Origin: Vespa crabro
Taxonomy: Eukaryota; Arthropoda; Insecta; Hymenoptera; Vespidae
Direction: 5' to 3'
NCBI RefSeq assembly: GCF_910589235.1
Contig: NC_060962.1
Location: 3,908,732 to 3,972,731, forward strand
Length of the DNA: 64,000 nt
Position numbers and translations under genes: made by a program. Numbering within the stretch: position 1 is the first letter of the stretch; each line of letters starts with the position of its first letter. The notes beneath the pieces were generated by a model. The model saw only the letters and a program-made list of their open reading frames with translations, was not told the origin of the DNA and ran no database searches. Shown here piece by piece: positions 43,761 through 55,630 of this stretch.

Positions 43761-45041
43761 GTGATCTTGCTCTTTCATCAATAGAAAGTATTTCGCTATT
43801 TATTATTATCAATTATTTATTGTGAATTATCAAATATAAAATTTCAGAAGTCAACAATGCTATAGATATAATTTGTAGTATCATTAATTTCTACTTATAG
43901 AAAGATTATCGAATTCGTTTGAAATATATGTGTAGCAAGTTTCTCCACTTTCAAGTTAAAGACCCGAACAAATAAAAAGTCAAGTTTTCATGGAATAAAA
44001 ATAAAAAGAATATAATAAAAAAAGTTGGTACAATAAAAGTCATTAAAATGATTCATGTTCGGCGATTTGCGAAGAGAAGACGGACGATGCGTATGAGATT
44101 CCACTTTCTACTAACGAGAATTCCGGAGCGAAAAGTTTCACGATTATCGAACCGGACGTTTCGCCAATGACAGAAACGTCTCGACTCTTTTCTCTAAGGT
44201 ATCCTTCTCTGAGGTAACTTTTGAAGGAATTTTAATAAATATCTATGTCCCATGACAAGGACAATTTCTACTTGCTTTTTCTCATTTCTTAAACTTATTA
44301 AAAATCCCTCGAAGAACGACGATATTCCATTCATTGAATAATATCGCTATTTAATTATACACTTATACGATATTATAATATTCTCAGGAAGATCGATCGA
44401 TCGCTTATTGGTAAAATATTAAAAAGTATGATTTAGATGTATTAATGAAGAGTTTAATAATTATGAAAAAAAAAAGTTGTATCATTTTATGTACATATAT
44501 GCAGTATATAATGAATTAATTAAATACTTTATTACTATTGTTATATAAAAACAAATATACATGTTAGATATATTTTTCGTAACAATTAGAAAATGTTTTA
44601 TTTTATATGTATATTATTTTGTACATGTATTATTTTATATATGTATTGTGAAAAATTAATTAAACGATAATATATTTTATCTATATTTTGTTATTCATAG
44701 ATTATAAACGATTATTAACATATCGAAATTATTGGACATTGGAATACGAAGAAAGTATAACATTTTTTTTTATACTTTTCTCTTTCTCTTTCTATCTTCC
44801 GCATTATAGAGCTACTTTCGTTAATTACGGTGCACGATACCAAAGTACCTCTTTATTTAACGTTCTTTTTTACGAGACTATTATGTGTAACACGTTTTTC
44901 CTCGAAGCATTTTGAAAATTCTATTCTTAAAAACGTACACTGAACGAGCAAGTACGTAATGTACGTATGTACTTATTCCACATAAGCGTTTTTATGTACG
45001 TCATTTTACGAGTTTAATGCATAACGACATATGTATGTCCA

Positions 45042-45043
<2 letters not shown>
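43761..45043. other. AT-rich spacer
   Basis: AT-rich apart from a balanced patch at 44050-44240. No gene was recognised. Confidence 0.6.
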
Positions 45044-45086
<43 letters not shown>

Positions 45087-45105
45087 CTATTAACACAATT
45101 ACTAT

Positions 45106-45144
<39 letters not shown>
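45044..45144. repeat. Three (TA)n blocks
   Basis: TA runs at 45044-45083, 45103-45118 and 45120-45144, separated by AAATCTATTAACACAATTAC. Confidence 0.95.
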
Positions 45145-45821
45145 AACATAAAATTAATAAAAAATATAATAATGCAAAAATATAATAAAATAAAATCATA
45201 TATAGATACTTTTATATTAAAATTATAAACATACTCTATTCTATTATAGTACGAGATTAAAGAATTGATGAAAATCAAACTCAAAAATGTTTTAATCCTC
45301 GAATATAAAAATTCAAGTTGAAATGAAAAAAAGTAAAACATCGTTGACCGTTGAGTTTTATGATAGTAAACCGATGAGTTTTTATCTATTTCGCTATAAA
45401 GTCGTGCAACTTGGCTGTGTTTAAACGTAGTTCGTGGTCCAAGTCAGTACTTTGAAAGAGATTCGCCGAAACGGAACCGAATTGTTTTTCGTGAAAGTCC
45501 CCGTAAAATTTTGTATACTTTTACTGTTGTGGGAAGTTCTCTGTCCCTCTCTTTCTTTCTTCCTTTTTTTTTTCTTTTTTTTTCTATCTTTCTTCCTTTC
45601 TTCCTTACTTTCTTTTCTCACAAGGAGTACGATACAAAAGCGGCCACCACTCAAGAACTTTCTCGGCTATTCTCGCACGCTACTCTGCTTTGGACATTTT
45701 TCGAACTTGGTAAAACGTAATTTATAATGTCGCGCTAATGGAAGGAAACTTCCAGTGTGGCATAAACAAGAAGTACGTTTCTATAATCTACCCTGTAGCA
45801 ACGTACTATCATAGATATTTT

Positions 45822-45823
<2 letters not shown>
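45145..45823. other. Mixed spacer
   Basis: Balanced patch 45340-45540, T/C-rich tract 45541-45617, balanced patch 45618-45800 with the 17-bp word shared with 35766-35782 at 45756-45772. No gene was recognised. Confidence 0.5.

Positions 45824-45859
<36 letters not shown>
45824..45859 (+). repeat. (CT)n microsatellite
   Basis: CT run of about 29 bp with a TTTCTC end. Confidence 0.95.
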
Positions 45860-46479
45860 ACACTTTCTTTGTTTCTATCTCTCTTTCTTTCTTTTCAATC
45901 GAGCTACGATTTAATCGAATTTCAAAAAAAAAGGTTAGATACTTTTACTTTACACAAAATTGACATGGAATTGTTAATTTAACATTAACATCAATAGTAT
46001 GAAAGAATAATTCAACAGAAATATTATCAATGAGATATTGCATCGATACTATAATATAATCATTCCACATCATATTCTTACTAATTGGTTAATAACACAG
46101 TTTACATGGCATCAAGTCTTACGGCTACTTCCTTGAATATATTGCAGGTGTTCTCAGCAAAAATTTGCATAGGATTTCGATTACTTCCTTCTAGCTCCGC
46201 TGGGAGAAATTTGTCAATTAGTCGATCGGTTATCGGGTTATCGACAGTTTTCGGATATCGGCAATACGGTATTAAATTTGTGTTTCTATATTTCTATTTT
46301 TTTTTTGGCTAATTGCTAAAGTTATTAAACGATAGAATGCGTATCGTACAGTTAACCATATTTCCTTTATCTCTTTTTCTGTTAAAGTAAAAGAAAGCAA
46401 GAAAAATAAAAAGAAAAACGACAATGTATGTACATTCCTTATAAATTTATGATAATATATATTAAATATACTATATATA

Positions 46480-46480
<1 letters not shown>
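45860..46480. other. AT-rich spacer
   Basis: A 75-codon plus frame at 46085-46312 is unrecognised and ends in a T run. ATTTGCAT occurs near 46165. Confidence 0.55.

Positions 46481-46514
<34 letters not shown>
46481..46514. repeat. (TA)n microsatellite, interrupted
   Basis: TA run with one ACAT break. Confidence 0.93.
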
Positions 46515-46880
46515 CTTGCTGAATAAAAGAATGGACCAATAAATGATTTGAAAAAAAAAAACAAAAAAAACACTTGTACTAATCCTTTTCTTTCGTAAAA
46601 ATATTTATCAAAATTTACTTTAAAGTATTTAACGTAATTGTTTCCATTTATACGTTTTTTGATGTTATCGACGAAATTCGTGAAAATTGAGAAACTTCTT
46701 GAAGTGTATAAAGATCTCCTCAAAGAGTCGATAGAAATGTCTATCTAGAGTGCTTGATTGCAACCCGTAAATTAAGTTTCACATAGAGCTCGCAATGGAG
46801 TTTTGCATTGCTCAAAGCGAAATGTAATTTGGAATTTTCATTCGTTTCAAAATCGCCATAAGATTATCATCAAAATCCAA

Positions 46881-46910
46881 ATATATTGAAATATTTCTAT
46901 TTCAATATAT
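46881..46910. repeat. Perfect hairpin, 13-bp arms with TTTC loop
   Basis: ATATATTGAAATA at 46881-46893, loop TTTC, and TATTTCAATATAT at 46898-46910. No mismatch. Confidence 0.85.
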
Positions 46911-48282
46911 AAAGGATATGTAATTTATGTCGATTAATTTTAAATATTTTTATTTTTTTGAACGATATATATAAGTATATATCTATAAAACATCATTTTT
47001 TCAACATCCTTTCTTCTATTACAATTAATTATAAATAATGTTCTGTCGAAAAAAAATTTTGTTCTATTTTACTTTTATTTCTTTTATCAAACTATCATTC
47101 TTGTTTCATTAATACAAATATTGGCGTAGAAAATTGCTGCTACGTCGAGCAGTTTTTATCGGAGTTGGATAGGAGAAACCGGCTACTTTCAGCAGGATAT
47201 CCTGTATAAGTAGCTTTTCTAAATCTCGCATAGTCAGGCATTTTATATCCGCCAAAGAGAGTACATATTGAACAACTTCGGACGTCAAGTACTGTGTGTT
47301 TATTTTATGTAAATCCTAATCTGATCGTTAATATTTAGTTATTGGAGTATTTATTTTTTCGGCAAAAAAAAAATAAATTATACGATAAAAATATCCCAAA
47401 ATTACAACTTATCAAATTTAATTATAAATCTTCATGAAGGACATATAAATGTCATCTTTGTAATACCCTATTTGAATACATTTTGAACACATACATATAT
47501 GAAAAACGTATATGCATTCAAAATTAAGCTTAAGATATGGTTAAACGACGATAAGAGATTGTATTGACATAAATTGAATAATCTTTAATTCTTCGTAAGT
47601 ATCTCGTAGAAGGTATCGTTACTAAACTAACGATAAGAAATCGTTCTTCCTTCTTCGAAGGATTTCTTTTTCCGTAGAAATCACTACCTTCGTAAGGCAA
47701 TCTATTTTCAGAGCCGCGATATATATCTAACTAGCGTCGTAAACCGAAAAACCTTAAAGGAAGGTTACTCGATTCAGATCGCGAAATTCCCTAAGCGCAC
47801 ATTCCATTTACACGTCGTAAATTTTGTGAAAGAGCTGCAATGGTAGCAAGATATGTGATACGTCTGTATGTGAGCATGCATGTATACATATATGTCTATG
47901 TGCCACAGAAGACATTATTTTGGTTTCCCATAGAACATCTCAAGTTTTCGTCTCAACTCTCTTTCGTTATAAAGCTTCGGTGGATGTAAAATAGTTACTC
48001 CGTTTCGCGATATCTCTCGAAACCATTTTTTATTTCAAAACCATTTATTTATCGATTAATAAATTTGTTTTAAAAGATTTGTTTGAGTTTTAAGCAATTT
48101 TTAAGACAATAATAAATGAACTAAGAAAGATTACGTCGTATAAATATATGATTAATTTTATGTAATATTTAACACGGTTTGATTTTAATTTTTTATTTAT
48201 CAGCAATCTGAAAAATATATTACGAATATTATAATAACTTGATTGGAATAAAAGTAAAATTAAATAATATTAAATTCAGAAA
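46911..48282. other. AT-rich spacer
   Basis: Balanced patches at 47130-47300 (with the 12-bp palindrome CAGGATATCCTG near 47191) and 47590-47960. No gene was recognised. Confidence 0.55.
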
Positions 48283-48317
48283 AATCTATATATGTATATA
48301 TATATATATATATATAT
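48283..48317. repeat. (TA)n microsatellite, interrupted
   Basis: TATATATGTATATATA-type run. Confidence 0.92.
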
Positions 48318-48416
48318 GAGTATAGTAAGTTTCGCAATTAGGAAAGAAGAGAACTTACATAGAAATACGATCGGTATTGCGCAACTTCCGTCAATATAAA
48401 TAGAACAGAAAGATAG

Positions 48417-48422
<6 letters not shown>

Positions 48423-48489
<67 letters not shown>
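48423..48489 (+). repeat. 67-nt polypurine (GA) tract
   Basis: GA run with one GAAAGAAAG interruption. Uninterrupted purine. Confidence 0.96.
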
Positions 48490-48494
<5 letters not shown>

Positions 48495-48919
48495 GATTAA
48501 GTGCACGCCGTGAACAGAGCAACGTAGAGAATCAATAGCTACCAACAGAATTCAACTTCAGTAAAGAGGAAGAAACAGTTTTTCAATTTTTAATTCGACT
48601 GAATGATTTCGTCCTTTAAAGCCGCAAGATATTTTTAATATTTGAAAAATTGTTCATTTTGCATTAATCCTTTTTCATTAATTCTTTACGCACGAAATAT
48701 ATGGAAACATTCATAGATAGATAAAATGTTTCCAAATGTTAAATATTTCTCCTATTAAAACTGAATCGAACCAAAAATGGTAAATGGAACTTGAAAGTTG
48801 ATGAAATTTTCAAAATTGGTTAGATAAAAAATAATAAAAAAAAAAAAAAAAAGAAAAAAAAATTGCAAAAATCCAAAATATCCCTGCATCGTCGATTGCA
48901 CAGAATGCAACAGGACCTT
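48490..48919. other. AT-rich spacer with poly-A
   Basis: A-rich tract at about 48832-48862. No gene. Confidence 0.6.
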
Positions 48920-48939
48920 TATATGTATACATATACATA

Positions 48940-48980
<41 letters not shown>
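48920..48980. repeat. (TA)n compound microsatellite
   Basis: TATGTATACATATACATATAC, then about 39 bp of TA. Confidence 0.94.
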
Positions 48981-48982
<2 letters not shown>

Positions 48983-49019
48983 AGTTGATGAAATTCAAAA
49001 ACTATCACGTTATTTCAAT

Positions 49020-49280
49020 ATTTTTACGTAGTCGAGTTTGCGACGTTGACGGGTCATTCGTCTTTTAATCACCCAATGAATCGTCATATGTCGGAAACCA
49101 TCGAACCGGGTTATCGTTGTTATACGGATCGAAGCTTGTCCGATCATCCAATAAGCGAGCGTTATTTTGGTGACCACGTAACACGCGAAACGACGCGACA
49201 GTTCGTAGTGGAAAAAATAAAAAGTTATTCGAGAAAAAAGTTGTGTGATCGATCACAACTCGTATTTTTTTATAGCTGAC
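49020..49280. other. Balanced island
   Basis: CpG-rich for this window and open on both strands (plus 49046-49276, minus 49256-49065). Neither peptide was recognised. Openness on both strands is more consistent with composition than coding. Confidence 0.3.
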
Positions 49281-49636
49281 GTGATTTAGCTTTCAATCAC
49301 GGTTATATATGTCCATCATGTTACATATGAGTAGAGATATGTTATCGCCGTTTCGAAAGATTCAAAATTTCGTTTTTTAACGTTTTCATTATGGACGTTC
49401 TGGAAAAATTTATTAATCCATAATTATATTCGTATTTCATTCCTATTAAATTCCTTTACGATAGATATTAGAGTTAATCATAAATATAGTCGTTAAATGC
49501 ATTTGTCAAAAAAAAACAAAAAAAAAAAAACAAAAAAAGAAAAAAAAGAATAACAAAATCTTTCTCTTTTAAACGTAAATTCTATCACGGAAATCTATGA
49601 ATCTATCGTGCGCAGTAGGTACACGAACAAAGGCTA
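49281..49636. other. AT-rich spacer with A-rich tract
   Basis: A-rich tract interrupted by C at 49507-49550. No gene. Confidence 0.6.
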
Positions 49637-49654
49637 ACGCGCACGCACGTGCGT
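49637..49654. promoter_or_regulatory. CG-rich alternating tract with CACGTG E-box
   Basis: ACGCGCACGCACGTGCGT: 18 nt of unbroken purine-pyrimidine alternation with a central palindrome (ACGCACGTGCGT) and a CACGTG E-box at 49646-49651. Within 25 bp downstream are further ACGTG and GCGTG words. Confidence 0.4.
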
Positions 49655-49820
49655 CCTGGACTACGTGTGCCTGCGTGTTCGTTTTATCGGATGTCTAATC
49701 GATAACGGTGCTATGTCCTGGCTTCGTGTCCCTTTGTGTTTAAGTTTATGTAGGCATTACATTCATCTCGAGACACGTATACGTATACCTATACTACTAT
49801 ACATGTTCATGAACAAATTA

Positions 49821-49852
49821 GAGAGAGTGAGAGAGAGAGAGAGAGAGAGAAA
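49821..49852 (+). repeat. (GA)n microsatellite
   Basis: GA run with one T interruption. Confidence 0.94.
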
Positions 49853-50234
49853 CAAATCAAAAGCTCAAAGCCCCATATACCGTCAACTATATAAATGTAT
49901 ATATAAAGGCTACTACTACTTTCGTTATTATATTACAGTTATTTTTAACACTGAATTTATTGATATCGTTTGTATAATTATTTTTATTGAAATTTTTATT
50001 GACTTAGGTACTTATGTTAAATATGTTTTTTCTTTTTTCACGTTATAACATATATATCATATAATTTTTATAAAATCTGATTTTTATTGAATTGAGTTAA
50101 TTCACTGTTATTCTTTCATGATAAGTAATTATAATTTCAATAATTATAGAATAAGAAATTTAAAGTTAGCCATTTCAACTACTTAGCATTAGTTATAATA
50201 TTAATTATTTTTTTTACTATATATCTAATTACAC
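49853..50234. other. AT-rich spacer
   Basis: Part of a 127-codon plus frame (49665-50048) that is Tyr/Ile/Phe-rich and unrecognised. Confidence 0.55.

Positions 50235-50293
<59 letters not shown>
50235..50293. repeat. (TA)n microsatellite abutting a transposon
   Basis: About 58 bp of TA with one TATG. The miniature mariner element begins at its 3' end. Confidence 0.95.
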
Positions 50294-50295
<2 letters not shown>

Positions 50296-50296
<1 letters not shown>

Positions 50297-50427
50297 TAGG
50301 GAGATCGGAAAGTAATGTCGTTTCTGCGCATGTCGATATTTGATTGTGATTAAAAATAAAAACTTGTTAAAAATTTATTCGTTTGAATTTAATTTAAAAA
50401 AGCGACATTACTTTCCGGTCCCCCTAA
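50296..50427. mobile_element. 132-bp miniature mariner-like element (MITE)
   Basis: The left terminus TTAGGGAGATCGGAAAGTAA and the reverse complement of the right terminus TTAGGGGGACCGGAAAGTAA match over about 25 bp with two mismatches. The element is bordered on both sides by TA (50294-50295 and 50428-50429), the duplication produced by Tc1/mariner transposases. The interior is about 75 bp, AT-rich and without coding capacity. It is best read as an internal-deletion derivative mobilised in trans. Confidence 0.85.
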
Positions 50428-50429
50428 TA

Positions 50430-50760
50430 CATATATACATCCATAATTTTGTTATTTAATTATCAGATATATTGATATACTATTTTCTTTTTTTGTCGAA
50501 TAAATAAATTCAAATAAATTATATTTATACGTATTGCAGCGTATTTTGATATAATTAACTCTTTCTAAACGGTTTCAAATCGTTTTGGTCAGCACATTCA
50601 AACGGTGTCGATTTGTTCGTTTGTTTCGAAGAACATGTTACGTTTAGTTTAATCAGTACACGAGTAATTACGTGGACGAGTACTAGGAAAAACGAGGTTC
50701 TATCGTGAACGAGACATCGCGCTGATAGCGTTTCGTTTGTCACGCGGTAGACGTGGTTTC
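50430..50760. other. AT-rich then balanced spacer
   Basis: 50560-50760 is less AT-rich. A 62-codon minus frame is unrecognised. Confidence 0.5.
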
Positions 50761-51310
50761 ACCATCAACGCCAACGTGTCAGAGGAAAAGGCCTTGCTAA
50801 AGGTTGGTCAGTTTGGTCTACCCTCGTGGTATACGTAGAATATATGTTTGTTACGAGTTTTCCCGTGTTCGGCCACGTTTTATCGTTCCATTCCCGATGA
50901 TTCAAATAATGCACGCGGTAATTTGCTCTCCGTGGTTGCTTTTAGTTATCGCGATGGACGTTTCGATCGATTTCATCCAAACGTTATCGTCCCTGTCACT
51001 GATTCGTTCGTTTGCATAATGGAACGTATAATACACGTAGATATACGCGTGTCATTTCGTGACACTTGCTTGTTTTTCCATATTTTTCTTCTCTTTTTTT
51101 ATCCCTCTCCTCCTGACGCAACCCTCGCCCTCTCGTACTCTCCTCCTTCCCCCCTCCTCCACGCCATGTAAATCGAGAAACAAGTCGAGGAGAATAATGA
51201 CATTAGAATCGATCGATCGTCGTTATTTGAAAGGTAGATGAAATACACGTATGTATTGTTTGTGAGCCATTGACCGTCGACCGATCTTCTATAAATCGAT
51301 ATGTGCACGA
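50761..51310. other. Balanced island
   Basis: About 500 bp of CpG-containing sequence with overlapping plus frames (50804-51019, 50848-51171) and a C/T-rich patch at 51085-51170. None of the peptides was recognised. It is one of the longest non-AT-rich stretches and could hold a regulatory element or an unrecognised exon. Confidence 0.3.
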
Positions 51311-52140
51311 TTACTTTTCACACTTCTTCCTGTTTCTTTTTTTTTCTTTTTTTTTTCTTTTTTTCAATAAAGAATAGATAAATTCCCTATCATATTTTTC
51401 ACGTCGAAATTATACTTTTACCAGGAAGCATAATTTAACGATTAGTATTATTATGAATTTCGAAAAAGAAAATGTGTTAAAATACATGTCACTTATATCG
51501 AACACATTTAATATTTATAATCGAAATAATATTTAATAATAATAAATATTTAAAATTTGTAAATATAATATGAAGATGATAAAATTAGATATACCATATT
51601 GTATAAAATTTCAAGTATGAAAAATATAAGGAAGTAAAATTTTTACACGACGTAAATTGTAAAACGTATAACGGGAAGGTGGTCTCTTATAAGGAAACCT
51701 TCGAAAATTCGGTTACTTCAGAATACGCTGGTTCGAAATTGATAAATCACTGCTACGATTGGCTGGCACGTCAAAAACTTTCTGTGCCATGCTCGGGCAA
51801 CTTGATGCTTCGAAGGTTCGAAGGAGAACGCTCGATACCAGACGCCTAGAAAATTATTCACGAAGCGTCCTATGATAATCGCTAGTGACGTTCGATACGT
51901 AGTTATCGAAGTTACATGCAACTCATTTTTGTGAAGCCAGGACATGACATGAAAATAATTACGATTTGACGCGATCAATTTTACTTTTATCCACAGTCGT
52001 TTTCATAATTAGCTTTTTAATTGAGTAAAACGAGAAGAACCCTTTTAATGTTACATTTACGAGATCAAAGTCGACGATGATAATTACCATCATTGGACGT
52101 TATAGCAAGAAGAAATTTGTTAATATTAATCTATCAATAA
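51311..52140. other. AT-rich spacer with balanced patch
   Basis: T-rich tract 51330-51365. A balanced patch 51660-51980 is open on the minus strand (86 codons), unrecognised. AT-rich elsewhere. Confidence 0.5.
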
Positions 52141-53400
52141 AAAACGTCAGTACATATACATATATATATTTAAATATTCAGTAATAAGTAAATATAAAAA
52201 ATATAAATTTAAATTTAAATAAAAATATAAATGTTTTAAATAAAAAATAATTATTTAAAAAATATAGGAAATAATATAATTATTATGAAATTAATGTTTA
52301 TGTTACATTTATATATAACGTTCACATATTAGTCGGCATGTAATAATGTTGATTGAAAGAACAATTGAATTGGTAAAAATATGACAGTGGTGATACTAAA
52401 ATAGCTCTGTTTGTAATTAAAGACTGTATCGGCCACACGCACACACATTATATACATGGGCATGTGCATATATATGCAATAGTAGTCAGGTCGATTATTG
52501 GTCAGGCACGTATTTAACGAGTCGCTGTCGCAACTCCGAATTAACCCTTCATGTTCCGAACATTTTTGGCAAACGTTAACAGTCAATTGGACGAATTTAC
52601 ATGTAAAAGCTAGTCGATCGTAATGATTTATGACTAAAAATAAAAAAAAAAAAGAACATACAGCAATTGATTCTAGTTAATGAGAAGGCATTTATAAATT
52701 AAGTAAATATTTGTAAATCATATTATAATCACCAAAAATAAAGCAACATCTCATTTGATATTTAATTGTTAATATAATTTTTGCATTCTAATAATTTTTT
52801 CGTTTATTTTTATTAATAATTATAACATCCACGTAAGTTTATAATTCATAATGTAATCAAATGAAATAAATATTCATAATATAAATTTAAAAAATATCAT
52901 GCTCTTACGGATACTATATTAATGTTTATGTAAATCTTTATTAACGTGCAAGATGTATATCAATAAAATGATGATAAAAAGAAGTGAGCTTAAATCATAC
53001 ATTAGATAAGCCATTTAAATGTTTAATATGTAAATCCTTGCAAAGTGGTCCATCGCTTTATATCGAGCGACGATAATATTTAACAACAATATTACTTAGG
53101 ATTCGATTCGTACATCCGCGTGTTCAATATTAACTACTTATTGAATAATAAATTATTTTCGTTTGAAAGCAACTATTTATCGAAGTAGTTAATTTACGTT
53201 AATCTGAAAGCATAAGTTAGCATAACTACATTTATACATAAAAATTATTATTTAAAAAATGTAATATATAATATATAACGTAGGATATAGAAGATCATTG
53301 TTGATTCCGTTACTTTAAAGTTTGTCTAATCAGAAAAGAACAATTGAACTTTTGTCGAAGTTATATTGAATAGATTTAATATTAAATTTAAACGACAGCT
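52141..53400. other. AT-rich spacer
   Basis: AT-rich. A balanced patch at 52380-52610 includes ACGCACACACA and GCATGTGCATATATATGC words. No gene was recognised. Confidence 0.6.
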
Positions 53401-53402
53401 TT

Positions 53403-53783
53403 TCAATCTCCTTGTCTTTTCGACCGACTAATTAAACTTGAGATATTATACCTACGTAGCGCGAAATGATTACTCCGCTTCCTTGAGAATGAATAAGCTC
53501 TCGCGAGCTTGAGTACGAGTACGAAGACAGTGGATAAGTGTCTACGTTCTACCACGGATAATACTGCCATAATTAAGGACCCTCCTTGTACCGAGAGAGT
53601 AGTTTCCCTGGATTCACTTTCGAAGACTTGCGATGGCGCTTTCCGTTGGGAATTCATCGTTCCGGTTTCTGTTTCTGATTTAAGGAACACACATAGAAAT
53701 TCAACCACGTTCATTTGTAGTGTCGTATTAATCACCAACGAAATAGTTATTTCATAGTAACGAGTTTGTTTGTCGTAATCCAC
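53403..53783 (-). other. Unassigned 126-codon open frame in balanced island
   Basis: The minus strand is open for 126 codons with little simple-sequence content, which is unusual here. It reads MDYDKQTRYYEITISLVINT at the start and is Arg/Ser-rich at the end. The plus strand is also open over 53509-53754 (82 codons), so low stop frequency from composition may explain both. No domain or splice frame was recognised. Confidence 0.15.
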
Positions 53784-54120
53784 TTTTTTTTCGATATTAT
53801 AAAAAATACCTTATCAGGGAAGAAAAAAAAGACAAAAAAAAGAACTTATACGAACAAATCTATTATTATTTTATATATTATTAAATGATCTGATTTTTCT
53901 TGAATAATTTTGTTCCCTTCGTTCGTAAACAATAAACATATTCTTTCAAATCTTTCCATTTAAATGATCCACCTTCTATATTACATGTCGTTTTCTTTAC
54001 TCGTCGCTTTCGAATAGACCGAAAGAGACGTTGATGCGAATATCGATTTTTCTCACGTGGCGTTGGTACAGCTGGATGAATGCGTAGTGAAAAGAAAAAA
54101 AAAGATAGAGATAGAGAAGT
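53784..54120. other. AT-rich then balanced spacer
   Basis: A-rich tract 53821-53842. Balanced patch 53990-54090. A minus-strand frame of 185 codons (54438-53881) crosses this stretch and the GA array. It is considered spurious. Confidence 0.45.
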
Positions 54121-54151
54121 AGAGGGGAGGAGAGAGAGAGAGAGAGAGAAA
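54121..54151 (+). repeat. GA microsatellite
   Basis: AGAGGGGAGG leads into a GA run. Opposed CT array 345 bp downstream. Confidence 0.94.
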
Positions 54152-54474
54152 TACAGAAAGAGACAGAAGATATATAGTGACATTGCAAATCTTCCACGCT
54201 GAAGTCGAGACACGAGTGAATGTATGTACATACGACAACAAAGTGGAAAGATATGCAAAACAAACCGCTCACGTTTTATGCAAAAGGTTTTCTCTTCTAC
54301 TACAGATTCACTTCTTGTTGTTCTTATCGCACGTACGATAGTTCCTTTATTATTTACTTTACAAATAACTTGCTGAGAGGACAATAATAACAAAAAGCTA
54401 CACGACTTGGTTAAAATAATCATAAAAAGGGCCGACACCGTCGTCGAATGTCGCCCTAGTCGTGCAATTCTTTT

Positions 54475-54495
54475 TTCTTTCTTTTCTCTCTCTCA

Positions 54496-54560
<65 letters not shown>
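54475..54560 (+). repeat. CT microsatellite
   Basis: TTTCTTTCTTTTCTCTCTCTCA, then 65 nt of uninterrupted pyrimidine at 54496-54560. Confidence 0.96.
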
Positions 54561-55280
54561 GCTCCTACGATTTACCATGGTTACCTCAAGAACGTACGCC
54601 GCGTATGATAACGGAAATACGCAACGACGTAAAAGCTCTTTGCTTGGATACTGAAAAGGGTTTCGGACGTTGATGTTTCTCTGAAGGTGAATTTGCATCA
54701 TGGAAAGACCTCTTTGTCTCGTATGAAGATTAACGTGTGCGAATACTGTGAATGAAATTACAATTTATCGTTTTATATAACACTAGACACTATGAAATCA
54801 TAACAGTCACATTAAATTTATTTGTATATACTGAACGTATTTATGTATATACCGAATAATATTTATTAATTTATAAATATAATTGTGACGGAAGCTTAAA
54901 TTTTAATGAATATTAATTTATTTCTGATTATATATATGCACTATAAATATATGAATTTAGATTGTTTTTTTCTTTTTCTTTTCTCTTCTTCTTTTTTTTT
55001 TTTTTTTAATTTAAGATCGCTATATAGCAAAAATCGTGTTTGAATGTTATTAATTTGTTCGTTTACGAAAGAATTATATATATGTCGATTTATTGCACGA
55101 ATATTCATTTCTATTGATATTCATATTAATTTTCATTTTAATTTGACATAGATGAGATAATTAACGGATGGATATTTTAATGAAAAAAAAATTATAATGT
55201 CATAAATATCACGGCGTGCAATAATCTTAAAAACTATAAGAATCATATTTTTTTATTCTCTTAACATTTTATTATTCCTC
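54561..55280. other. Balanced then AT-rich spacer
   Basis: 54570-54760 is balanced. T-rich tract 54964-55009. AT-rich elsewhere. No gene was recognised. Confidence 0.55.
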
Positions 55281-55630
55281 TTTAGGTTGTTGCCCTTCGA
55301 TCGATACGCCTTTCAACGTCGACGTTCCATCATGAGTTTGTATTATGGTCTCTGACCTCGTCTACACTCTCTACGCTTAGTGTTGAATTGTAAGGTTATT
55401 AATCATCGTTCTTTGAGGTTCTACATTACAAGAACGAAAAAGGCATGACGAGGAAGGTTGGATTTCTGTCGGAATCTTCGAATAAACAGAAGAACATCAT
55501 GACGGTGTTACTTTGTTGTTTTGATCTACCTCAGTCTTGCCTTAAGCTATTCCTAAGCATCATTCGGAGAGTTCTTATCCCATTGATCGATCTTCCACCG
55601 AGATACCTTAACAGACAAATTTTTCTAATG
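55281..55630. other. Balanced island
   Basis: CpG-containing sequence with a 73-codon plus frame (55445-55663) that is unrecognised and ends in a Lys-rich tail from an A-rich tract. Confidence 0.3.

Noticed and set aside
43556..43825. 89-codon frame with a 10-residue FDPIRSYSIL-type protein repeat
   Set aside because: The residue period is a direct consequence of the 10-bp DNA repeat (30 bp = 10 codons). The inverted DNA structure is the real feature.
47185..47200. CAGGATATCCTG palindrome
   Set aside because: 12-bp palindromes are expected by chance several times in 64 kb.
53881..54438. 185-codon minus-strand frame, the longest in the window, with a hydrophobic leader-like start
   Set aside because: Its middle is Ser-Leu/Phe repeat encoded by a GA array and A-rich tract, no domain is recognisable, and other frames overlap it. 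Treated as chance.
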